DNA of 18,927 nt, taken from Paracoccaceae bacterium. GTDB lineage: Bacteria > Pseudomonadota > Alphaproteobacteria > Rhodobacterales > Rhodobacteraceae. The position numbers and the translations under genes are program-made. This document shows positions 7,548-14,986 of the stretch, one piece after another. The notes below the pieces were generated by a model. The model was not told where the DNA came from and made no database searches. It worked only from the letters and a program-made list of their open reading frames with translations. Location: assembly GCA_003511785.1 (NCBI GenBank), contig DOIS01000370.1, forward strand, positions 1 through 18,927, read 5' to 3'. Positions within the stretch are counted from its first letter, which is position 1, and every line of letters begins with the position of its first letter.

Positions 7548-10473
7548 GCATCCGCCCTCCCTCAGGGTCGAAGAACACCGGCTCGCAGACCTCGCAGAGC
7601 GTCTCGACCCCGCGCAGGTGATCGACCGCCTTGACCCACTCGCCGATCCGCTCGGGCCCCGCCTTCAGGAAGCCCAGCGCGATCACATGGCCCAGCGTCG
7701 GCGAAAAGGCGGTCGAGGTGACATGGCCCTGGTCGAAGACCCGTTCGGCCCGGTCCTCGGGGTCGAAGAGATGCGCGCCCACGGTGATCTGCTTGACCGC
7801 GCCCACCGGCTTCAACCCCACCAGCCGGGGCCGGTCGTCATCCACCAGGCCGGGGCGCTGCGAGAGGGTCTTGCCGATGCAGTCCTTCTTCGCCGAGACC
7901 ATCCGCTCCATGCCCAGGTCGAAGGCCGTCACTCGCCCGTCGATCTCGGCATGGGTGATGAACCCCTTCTCGATCCTGAGCACGTTCAGCGCCTCCATCC
8001 CGTAGGGCCCGCCGCCCAACGCCTCGGCCCGCGCCAGCAGCAGGCGGAACAGGCTGTCGCCATAGCGCGCGGGCACGGCCAGTTCATAGGCGTGTTCGCC
8101 GGAGAACGAGATGCGGAAGAGCCGGGCCTTTACGCCCATCACCTCGACCTCGCCACAGGCCATGAAGGGCCAGTCCCTTGGATCGAGCGGCGCATCCAGC
8201 AGCGTGCCCAACAATTCGCGCGATTTCGGCCCGGCGATGGCGAATTGCGCCCAGTGCTCGGTCACCGAGGCAAAGGAGACGTCGAGATCGGGCGCCAGGC
8301 ATTGCTGCACGAATTCCAGGTGCCGCATCACCTGCCCGGCGGCGGCGGTGGTGGTGGTCATCACGTAGTGGGTCTCGCCCAGCCGCGCGGTTGTGCCGTC
8401 ATCCATCACGAACCCGTCCTCGCGCAGCATCAGCCCATAGCGCACGCGCCCGACCTTCAGCGTCGAGAACAGGTTGGCATAGACCAGGTCGAGAAACGCG
8501 CCCGCGTCCCTCCCTTGGATGTCGATCTTGCCCAGGGTCGAGACATCGCAGATACCCACGCTTTCGCGCACCATGCGCACCTCGCGGTCGCAGGACTGGC
8601 GCCAATGGTTTTCGCCCGGGTCGGGGAAATAGCTGGGCCGATACCACAACCCCGCCTCGATCATCGGCGCGCCGCGCTCGCGGCTGGCCGCGTGGCTGGC
8701 GGTCAGGCGCTCGGGGGCGAAGCCCTTGCCCTGCGCGCCCGCGCCCAGCGCGGCGATGGACAACGGCACATAGGGCGGGCGGAAGGTCGTCGTGCCAGTC
8801 TCGGGGATGGTGCGGCCGGTCACGTCGGCCAGCACCGCCAGCGCCGCCACGTTGGAATTCTTGCCCTGGTCGGTGGCCATGCCCTGCGTCGTGTAGCGTT
8901 TCATGTGCTCGACCGAGCGGAAGTTCTCGGTGGCCGCCTGTTTCACGTCCTTCACGGTCACGTCGTTCTGAAAGTCCAACCAGGCGCGGCCGCGGCCCGG
9001 CACAGCCCAGAGCGGCGCGATGCGATAGGGATCGTCCCCGGCCTCGGGAATGGGCAGGTCCGGTGTGCTCCGGCCCAAAGCCTTGAGCGCCGCCCGCGCC
9101 GCTGCAGCGCCTTCGGCCAGGCAGGCCGCAGTGGAAAAGGCCCCGTTGCAGGCCCCCGCCGCCGCCAGCCCCGGCACCGCGCCGGGCGCGGGCACGAACC
9201 CGGCGATGTCGCGCCGCCATTCGGGCCGGGCGTTCATGTGGCAGGTCAGGTGGACGCTCGGGTTCCAGCCGCCTGACATGGCCAGGCAGTCGGTCTGCAT
9301 CTTCTCCTCGCCGCCGACCGAGCGGATGGTGATGCTTTCCAGCCCGCGCCGGCCCGCGCTGTCGCTGACCTGCGCGCCCGGGATCACCCGGAACGCGTCG
9401 GAGCGCGGCGCGTCGGGTCGGCTGTCGATCAGCGCGGCCACGTGCACACCGGCCTCCACCAAGTCGCGCGCGGTGCGATGCGCGTCGTCGTTGTTGGCAA
9501 AGACCGTGACCGCGCGGCCCGGGCTGACCCCCCAGCGGTTGAGATAGGCGCGCACCGCGCCCGCGCACATGATGCCGGGGCGGTCGTTGTTGCGAAACCC
9601 CACGGGCCGTTCGATCGCGCCGGCGGCCAGCACCGCGCGTTTCGCCGCAATGCGCCAGAAGCACTCCAGCGGCAGCGCGTCGGGGCGTTGGCCCAGATGG
9701 TGGCCCACCCGCTCCAGGGCGCCATAGGTGCCGCCGTCATAGGCACCGATCACGGTGGTGCGGGGCATCAGGCGCACGTTCTCCATGGCCTGCAACTCGT
9801 CCCAGGCGGCCTGCGCCCAGGCGTGGCCCGGCTGGCCGTCCACCTCCTCCACCTCGGCCAGGAGCCGCCCGCCGAGGCGAGAGTCCTCGTCGGCCAGGAT
9901 CACGTCCGCGCCCGCGCGCCCCGCCACCAGCGCGGCCATCAGCCCGGCCGGGCCCGCGCCGATCACCAGAAGGTCGCAGAAGGCGAAGGCGCGCTCGCAA
10001 GCGTCCGGGTCTGCCTCACCCGAAAGCGCGCCCAGACCCGCCGCACGGCGGATCAGCGGTTCATAGACCCGCTCCCAGAAGGCGCGCGGCCACATGAAGC
10101 TCTTGTAGTAGAAGCCCGCACCGAGGAAGGGCGCCGCCAGGTCGGTCACGCTCATCAGGTCGAAGCCCAGCGAGGGCCAGCGGTTCTGGCTCTGCGCCTG
10201 CAACCCCTCGTAAAGCTCCTGCACCGTGGCGCGGGTGTTGGGCGTGGCCCGCGCACCCCGGCCCACGGTGACCAGGGCGTTGGGCTCCTCGCTGCCGGCG
10301 GTCAGCACCCCGCGCGGGCGGTGATACTTGAAGGACCGCCCCACCAGCCGCACGTCATTGGCCAACAGCGCCGAGGCCAGCGTGTCGCCCTCGCAGCCCG
10401 CATAGCGCACCCCGTCGAAGGTGAACGGGACCGAGCGCCCCCGGTCGATCAGCCCCTTGCCCGCGACCCTCAT
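7540..10473 (-). CDS. soxA: Sarcosine oxidase alpha subunit
   Basis: A 977-residue alpha subunit, full length for the family. The N-terminal region to about residue 100 is the ferredoxin-like domain (FTFDGVRYAGCEGDTLASAL, GRSFKYHRPRGVLTAGSEEP). It is followed by an NAD-binding Rossmann domain with the dinucleotide motif VIGAGPAGLMAAL at 170-182. After about residue 600 comes a GcvT-like aminomethyltransferase domain (GLWYRPSYFPDPGENHWRQS, GICDVSTLGKIDIQG, FSGEHAYELAVP), where tetrahydrofolate accepts the methylene group. The tetramer converts sarcosine, THF and O2 to glycine, 5,10-methylene-THF and H2O2 in the cytoplasm. The ATG at 10473 overlaps the soxD stop as ATGA, and the 3' end overlaps soxG. 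No lesion is visible. Confidence 0.98.
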   Translation of the reverse strand: MRVAGKGLIDRGRSVPFTFDGVRYAGCEGDTLASALLANDVRLVGRSFKYHRPRGVLTAGSEEPNALVTVGRGARATPNTRATVQELYEGLQAQSQNRWPSLGFDLMSVTDLAAPFLGAGFYYKSFMWPRAFWERVYEPLIRRAAGLGALSGEADPDACERAFAFCDLLVIGAGPAGLMAALVAGRAGADVILADEDSRLGGRLLAEVEEVDGQPGHAWAQAAWDELQAMENVRLMPRTTVIGAYDGGTYGALERVGHHLGQRPDALPLECFWRIAAKRAVLAAGAIERPVGFRNNDRPGIMCAGAVRAYLNRWGVSPGRAVTVFANNDDAHRTARDLVEAGVHVAALIDSRPDAPRSDAFRVIPGAQVSDSAGRRGLESITIRSVGGEEKMQTDCLAMSGGWNPSVHLTCHMNARPEWRRDIAGFVPAPGAVPGLAAAGACNGAFSTAACLAEGAAAARAALKALGRSTPDLPIPEAGDDPYRIAPLWAVPGRGRAWLDFQNDVTVKDVKQAATENFRSVEHMKRYTTQGMATDQGKNSNVAALAVLADVTGRTIPETGTTTFRPPYVPLSIAALGAGAQGKGFAPERLTASHAASRERGAPMIEAGLWYRPSYFPDPGENHWRQSCDREVRMVRESVGICDVSTLGKIDIQGRDAGAFLDLVYANLFSTLKVGRVRYGLMLREDGFVMDDGTTARLGETHYVMTTTTAAAGQVMRHLEFVQQCLAPDLDVSFASVTEHWAQFAIAGPKSRELLGTLLDAPLDPRDWPFMACGEVEVMGVKARLFRISFSGEHAYELAVPARYGDSLFRLLLARAEALGGGPYGMEALNVLRIEKGFITHAEIDGRVTAFDLGMERMVSAKKDCIGKTLSQRPGLVDDDRPRLVGLKPVGAVKQITVGAHLFDPEDRAERVFDQGHVTSTAFSPTLGHVIALGFLKAGPERIGEWVKAVDHLRGVETLCEVCEPVFFDPEGGRMRE

Positions 10474-10727
10474 GGCAGCCCCCGCTCGGCCAGCGTCACG
10501 GCCCGGACCTCATGGCTCACCGTGTCGCGGGTGACCACCAGCCAGGCGCCGCAGCCGGCCTCGTGATACCACAGCTCGCGCGTCTCGCCGGCCGGGTTAT
10601 CACGCAGATAGACGTAGTCCTGCCAGGCGTCCTCCCCCGCCTCCGGCGCCGGGCGGGCCAGCGCCGCGCCCTGGATATAGAACTCGCGCCGATCCCGGTC
10701 GCCGCAAAGCGGGCAGGCGATCCTCAT
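10470..10727 (-). CDS. soxD: Sarcosine oxidase delta subunit
   Basis: An 85-residue zinc-binding delta subunit. It has the expected ligands: Cys5 and Cys8 (MRIACPLCGDRDRREF), then His55 and Cys59 (ELWYHEAGCGAWLVVTRDT). The central YVYLRDNPAGETRELW is typical of the family. It is a structural subunit of the heterotetramer. GGGGAG lies about 6 nt upstream of the ATG at 10727. It is separated from soxB by 63 bp and overlaps soxA by 4 bp. Confidence 0.97.
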   Translation of the reverse strand: MRIACPLCGDRDRREFYIQGAALARPAPEAGEDAWQDYVYLRDNPAGETRELWYHEAGCGAWLVVTRDTVSHEVRAVTLAERGLP

Positions 10728-10790
10728 GCGCCGCTCCCCTGCTTCTTTCTGGTCACAAATACCCCGATCCCTGCGCCCGATCCGCGCGCC

Positions 10791-12044
10791 CTAGTGCAGA
10801 TTATGCTGCGCACCGGTCCCCTCCTCGTCGATGATGCCCTGTCCCGTGCGGAACCGGTCCAGCCGGAACCCCGTCGCCGCCCCGTGCGGCCGGTCGGTGG
10901 CCATGAGATGGGCAAAGCAATGGCCCGAGGCGGGCACCGCCTTGAACCCGCCATAGTTCCAGCCGCAGTTGAGATAGAGCCCCTCGGTCCCGGTGCGGTC
11001 GATGATCGGAGAGCCGTCGGGCGTCATGTCCACGATCCCGCCCCAAGAGCGCAGCACGCGGGCCTTGCCGATCATCGGCATCAAGGTCAGGCCCGCCTCC
11101 ATCACATGCTCGGCCGTGGGCAGGTTGCCGCGCGCGGCATAGGAGGCATACATGTCGATGTCGCCGCCGAAGACCAGCCCGCCCTTGTCGGACTGGCTGA
11201 TGTAGAAATGCCCCATGCCGAAGGTCACCACGTGGTCGATTACCGGCTTGAGCCCCTCGGGGACGAAGGCCTGCAACACCTGGCTTTCCACCGGCAGGCG
11301 CATCCCCGCCATGGCCGCCACCTGGGAGGACCGGCCCGCCACCACGATACCGACTTTCTTCGCCCGGAACGGCCCGCGCGTGGTCTGCACGCCGGTGACG
11401 CGGCCGCCCGCGATGTCGATGCCCGTGACCTCGCAATTCTGGATCAGGTCCACGCCGCGCGCATCCGCCCCGCGCGCATAGCCCCAGGCCACCGCGTCGT
11501 GCCGCGCTGTGCCGCCGCGCTTGTGATAAAGCCCGCCGTAGACCGGGAACCGCGCGTTGTCGTGGTCGAGATAGGGCAGGAGCCGCCGCACGCCCGCGCG
11601 GTCCAGCAGGATCGCGTCGTCGCCCTGGTTGATCATCGCGTTGCCGCGCCGGGCGGCGGCATCGCGCTGGCCGTCGGAGTGGAACAGGTTGATCAGCCCG
11701 CGCTGCGAATGCATCACGTTGTAGTTCAGGTCCTGCTCAAGCCCCTCCCAGAGCTTGAGCGAATGCGAGTAGAACTCGGAATTGCCCGGCAGGACGTAGT
11801 TGGCCCGCACGATGGTGGTGTTGCGCCCCACGTTGCCGCCGCCGATATAGCCCTTCTCCAGCACCGCGACATTGGTGATCCCGTGCTCGCGGGCCAGGTA
11901 ATAGGCGGTGGAGAGCCCATGCCCGCCGCCGCCGATGATGATCGCGTCATAGCCCGGCTTCGGCTCGGGGTCGCGCCAGTGCGGGGTCCAGCCGGTGTTG
12001 CCGGTCAGCCCCTCCTTGAGCACTCTCCATCCCGAAAACCGCAT
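10791..12044 (-). CDS. soxB: Sarcosine oxidase beta subunit
   Basis: A 417-residue flavoprotein of the DAO fold that carries the sarcosine dehydrogenation site. It has the family N-terminus MRFSGWRVLKEGLTGNTGW, the FAD dinucleotide motif IIIGGGGHGLSTAYYLAREH at 35-54, and EKGYIGGGNVGRNTTIVRAN at 63-82. His174 in GGLYHKRGGTARHDAVAW is the likely counterpart of the histidine that binds FMN covalently in the Stenotrophomonas enzyme (inferred by motif). The C-terminal flavin signature is TPDGSPIIDRTGTEGLYLNC. The ATG at 12044 was chosen because the family begins there; a frame extending to 12080 adds twelve unconserved residues. It is the first gene of soxBDAG. A dyad CCTTGA-GTA-TCAAGG lies about 43-57 bp upstream. 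Confidence 0.98.
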   Translation of the reverse strand: MRFSGWRVLKEGLTGNTGWTPHWRDPEPKPGYDAIIIGGGGHGLSTAYYLAREHGITNVAVLEKGYIGGGNVGRNTTIVRANYVLPGNSEFYSHSLKLWEGLEQDLNYNVMHSQRGLINLFHSDGQRDAAARRGNAMINQGDDAILLDRAGVRRLLPYLDHDNARFPVYGGLYHKRGGTARHDAVAWGYARGADARGVDLIQNCEVTGIDIAGGRVTGVQTTRGPFRAKKVGIVVAGRSSQVAAMAGMRLPVESQVLQAFVPEGLKPVIDHVVTFGMGHFYISQSDKGGLVFGGDIDMYASYAARGNLPTAEHVMEAGLTLMPMIGKARVLRSWGGIVDMTPDGSPIIDRTGTEGLYLNCGWNYGGFKAVPASGHCFAHLMATDRPHGAATGFRLDRFRTGQGIIDEEGTGAQHNLH

Positions 12045-12086
12045 CCCCTGCCCTTTCGCGTACCCAGGCCACTGAACCAAGTTGTC

Positions 12087-12101
12087 CCTTGAGTATCAAG
12101 G
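12087..12101. promoter_or_regulatory. 15 bp perfect dyad upstream of soxB
   Basis: CCTTGA-GTA-TCAAGG is a perfect 6 bp inverted repeat with a 3 bp centre, 43-57 bp before the soxB ATG in the 114 bp gap after the preceding gene. Position and symmetry fit a repressor or activator operator for the sox operon. No -10/-35 pair is convincing, and which regulator might bind is unknown. Confidence 0.4.
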
Positions 12102-12158
12102 CCCGACCGCGCCGCACCCGCGCTTTTCGACAGATTCCGGTCTGCCCGCGACGTCGCC

Positions 12159-13069
12159 CTAGAAGCGCAGGCGGAAGGCCAGCCCGGCAACGGGGGCGGT
12201 GTCGTAATCGGTGCGGCTGATCACGGCACCGGCGGCGTTCTCCAGCGTCAGGCTGCCGCCGAACTCGGCGCCGGCATAGGCGGTGAAGCTGGCGAAGGGC
12301 GTGGGCTCGTAGCGCATCGAGATGACCACCGGCACGGCCTCGTCCTCGCCCACGCCGCCCGGCGCGGGACCGGTGCCGTCCAGCCGGAAGCGGACATTCT
12401 CGTAGCGCGCGCCCAGCGCAAAGCTGAGGTCGTCGGTGTGCTGATAGCGCAGCGACAGGCCCGGCCCTTGGGTCGCGCCGATGGCATCGCCGGTGGACAG
12501 GCGCCATTGATCGTTGATCCGCCAGTCCACCAGCAGGATCGGGAAGATGTCCCAATCGTCATCCGCCCCCAGCTCGGTGAAGGCGCCGAATCCCGGGCCG
12601 ATGGTCAGGTTCGGCCCGGCTTCCCAGGTGATCCCGGCCAGCGCGCCATAAGTTTCGCCATCGGACTGGCTGGCGCCATCCTCGTAGTCGTAGCGCAGCG
12701 ACGGCACCAGGAAGACCGACGCGCCGCTGTCCAGTCGCAGCCTCACCGGCACCGACAGGCGCAGGTCGCGGATGTCGCCCCAGGGCGCTGGCGCCACCCC
12801 CGAGAAGTCGTATTGCAGTTCGCCCAGGCTTGCGAAGACACCAACCGAATTGCCGGTGGCGAAGCGATAGATGCCGCCGCCGCGCAGGAAGACCCGCCGG
12901 GCCTCGAAACTGCCGCCGGTGTCCAGGTCGGCCTCGCCCTGCCAGAGGGCCAACCCGTCCACCTGGCTGGTCCAGCCCACCGGCGGGCCGGCAGGCCCCG
13001 TCTCCTGCGCGAGGGCGGGACCACCAGAGCGGCCAACAGGGCGGCACAGGCGAGGTATTGGCGCGGCAT
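12159..13069 (-). pseudogene. Outer-membrane beta-barrel-like protein with apparent frameshift at the signal peptide
   Basis: The ATG at 13069 has a strong AAGGAGA about 6 nt upstream and opens MPRQYLACAALLAALVV, a good signal-peptide core. In that frame the sequence then degenerates to Arg-rich residues. The mature sequence PALAQETGPAGPPVGWTSQV, with a proper signal-peptidase site, continues in another frame to 12159. A single missing base near 13016-13022 would join them as ALLAALV-x-PALAQ. The mature part, about 280 residues, has alternating amphipathic strands (RRVFLRGGGIYRFATGNSVG, SFALGARYENVRFRLDG, FASFTAYAGAEFGGSLTLEN) and ends in Phe (AGLAFRLRF), typical of an outer-membrane barrel. 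Either a real inactivating mutation or a sequencing error in the run GGTGGTCCCGCCC. No named family is recognised. Confidence 0.75.
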
Positions 13070-13196
13070 CGACGGTCTCCTTCTGCTTATTGCGACAGAG
13101 CCAGCACAACGCCCGCCGGAAGAAAGCCGGATCGCCGGGGGGCCTTCGCGCGCAGACGAGCGGGCGACGGGCCATGTCCTGCACGCAGCCCGGCCT

Positions 13197-14627
13197 TCAC
13201 AGCCCCTTGGCGCGATAGCTCTTGGCCACCTTGTCGATGGAAACCAGATAGGCCGCCGTCCGCAGATCGAGCACGTCGGCGCGGTCATGCCAGACCTCGC
13301 GCATGGACTGGTAGGCGATGCGCATCGTGTCATCCAGCCCCGAGCGCACCAGTTCCAGCTCGTCCGCGCCGCGCAGGTATTTCTGCTTGAAATCCGGGCT
13401 CAGCGTCCAACCGATCCCGGTATCTGCCGAGAAGCGTTCCAGTTCGTCGATGACCAGCTGGTGGCGTGCCTCCTCCTGCCGGCGCTGCATCCGGCCGAAG
13501 CGGATATGGCTAAGGTTCTTGACCCATTCGAAATAGGACACCGTCACCCCGCCGGCGTTGGCATACATGTCGGGGATGATGACCGTGCCCTTGTCGCGCA
13601 GGATCTCGTCCGCGCCCGCCGTGACGGGGCCGTTCGCGGCCTCGATGATCAGCGGGGCCTTGATCCGCGCGGCATTGCCGAGGTTGATGACCCCCTCCAG
13701 CGCGGCCGGGATGAGGATGTCGCACTCCTCTTCCAGCACCGCGCCGCCCTCGGCGCTGTGGGTAGCGTCGGGAAAGCCCGAGACGCCGCCATGCTTGACC
13801 AGCCATTGATGCACCGCCTCGACATCCAGCCCGTGCGGATTGAACAGGGCCCCGTCCCGCTCGATGATGCCGGTGATGCGCGCGCCGTCCTCCTCGGACA
13901 GGAACTTGGCCGCATGGTAGCCCACATTGCCCAGCCCCTGCACGATCACCCGCTTGCCGTCGAGCTTGCCCGTCAGACCGGCCTTCTCGACGTCGCGCGT
14001 GTCGCGGAAGAACTCGCGCAGGGCGTATTGCACGCCGCGGCCGGTGGCCTCGACCCGACCCGAGATGCCGCCGGCATTCAGCGGCTTGCCGGTGACGCAG
14101 GCGCGGGCGTTGATGTCGGTGGTGTTCATCCGCGCATACTGGTCCGCGATCCAGGCCATCTCGCGCTCGCCCGTGCCCATGTCGGGGGCTGGCACGTTCT
14201 GGGCCGGGTCGATCAGGTCGCGCTTGGCCAACTCATAGGCGAAGCGACGGGTGATCTGTTCCAGCTCGTGCTCGTCATACTGGCGCGGGTCGATGCGCAG
14301 CCCGCCCTTGGAGCCGCCGAACGGCGCCTCGACCAGGGCGCATTTGTAGGTCATCAGCGCGGCCAGCGCCTCGACCTCGTCCTGGTTAACCGCCTCGGCA
14401 TACCGGATGCCGCCCTTCACCGGCTCCATATGCTCGGAATGGACCGAGCGATAGCCGGTGAAGGTGTGGATCTGCCCGCGCAGCCGCACCCCGAAGCGCA
14501 CGGTGTAGGTGGCGTTGCAGACCCGGATCTTCTCTTCCAGGCCGGGCGGAAGGTCCATCAGCGCCACCGCGTGATTGAACATCAGATCGACGCTTTCGCG
14601 GAAACTCGGTTCGTTGCCGGGGATCAT
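13197..14627 (-). CDS. gdhA: NAD(P)-dependent glutamate dehydrogenase
   Basis: A 476-residue Glu/Leu/Phe/Val dehydrogenase-family enzyme interconverting glutamate with 2-oxoglutarate and ammonium in the cytoplasm. Conserved elements are PVKGGIRYAEAV (Lys71), TYKCALVEAPFGGSKGG (Lys95, catalytic Lys107), NVPAPDMGTGEREMAWIADQ (Asp149), and the Rossmann motif VIVQGLGNVGYHAAKF (GLGNVG 231-236). The C-terminal part ends KSYRAKGL. The PAPDMGTGEREM stretch resembles the animal-type hexameric enzymes more than the E. coli NADP enzyme; coenzyme preference cannot be read here. GGGAGGAGA lies about 5 nt upstream of the ATG at 14627. A stem of about 8 bp (GCGGCGGC/CCGCCGCC region, 14648-14668) falls in its leader. 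It diverges from the Tad-like operon. The symbol is by family and not by orthology. Confidence 0.95.
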   Translation of the reverse strand: MIPGNEPSFRESVDLMFNHAVALMDLPPGLEEKIRVCNATYTVRFGVRLRGQIHTFTGYRSVHSEHMEPVKGGIRYAEAVNQDEVEALAALMTYKCALVEAPFGGSKGGLRIDPRQYDEHELEQITRRFAYELAKRDLIDPAQNVPAPDMGTGEREMAWIADQYARMNTTDINARACVTGKPLNAGGISGRVEATGRGVQYALREFFRDTRDVEKAGLTGKLDGKRVIVQGLGNVGYHAAKFLSEEDGARITGIIERDGALFNPHGLDVEAVHQWLVKHGGVSGFPDATHSAEGGAVLEEECDILIPAALEGVINLGNAARIKAPLIIEAANGPVTAGADEILRDKGTVIIPDMYANAGGVTVSYFEWVKNLSHIRFGRMQRRQEEARHQLVIDELERFSADTGIGWTLSPDFKQKYLRGADELELVRSGLDDTMRIAYQSMREVWHDRADVLDLRTAAYLVSIDKVAKSYRAKGL

Positions 14628-14986
14628 GCGGTCTCCTCCCTGGGTTCGCGGCGGCGTTGCTCCGCCGCCGTCCGTTCTGCCCGCCGATGGGTGACGAGTC
14701 GGTTAACACCTGCGACATTCTTAACCATTTTTCGACCCCTCCTGCCACCGCCCCGGAGACAACGAGGCGATTCGGCCCCCTGTGGCTGACGCCACCGCAG
14801 GCGGGCCGGTCATTGTGCGGCGGACGGAAACAGCCCGGCCCGACAGGTCGGAATTGCGCCTGAAATACCGGACAAAGACCCGGTTCCTGCACGGTTTTCG
14901 CCTCAATTCGGCCCATATTCCAAGGCATCAAGGATCGGTCCACGCCTGCCCGGACTCCAGCCCGTGGCGTGAGGAGAGGTGCAACC
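14628..14986. other. 359 bp divergent intergenic region (gdhA / Tad-like operon)
   Basis: No credible gene here. It must hold the promoters of both divergent units, but I cannot assign them from consensus alone. Structures seen are a GC stem GCGGCGG-CGTTGCT-CCGCCGC (14648-14668), an inverted repeat GGTTAA (14701-14706) / TTAACC (14721-14726) which also gives two TTAAC motifs 18 bp apart on the plus strand, and a perfect GTGGC-TGAC-GCCAC hairpin near 14781-14794. Confidence 0.5.
14701..14726. promoter_or_regulatory. GGTTAA / TTAACC inverted repeat, possible regulator site
   Basis: GGTTAA (14701-14706) and TTAACC (14721-14726) are reverse complements with 14 nt between. TTAAC is also the half-site of the alphaproteobacterial cell-cycle regulator CtrA, but the canonical spacing is 7 nt, so this is not a standard CtrA box. 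It lies 74-99 bp from the gdhA start and about 260 bp from the first Tad-like start, in an AT-rich patch (CATTTTTCG follows). Confidence 0.3.

Noticed and set aside
6985..9276. Plus-strand frame of 763 codons opposite soxG and soxA
   Set aside because: It spans two well-supported genes on the other strand and shows low-complexity composition typical of GC-rich antisense frames.
10724..10954. Minus-strand frame overlapping the soxB 3' end and soxB-soxD gap
   Set aside because: It lies out of frame within soxB and shares only the gap; the soxD start at 10727 is independently fixed by its Cys motif and Shine-Dalgarno.
14703..14725. Canonical CtrA box
   Set aside because: The consensus requires TTAA-N7-TTAA; here the two TTAA cores are 14 nt apart, so it is listed only as a low-confidence repeat.
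12438..14789. Plus-strand frame of 783 codons opposite the barrel gene and gdhA
   Set aside because: It crosses the boundaries of two real genes and their gap; no protein family features.
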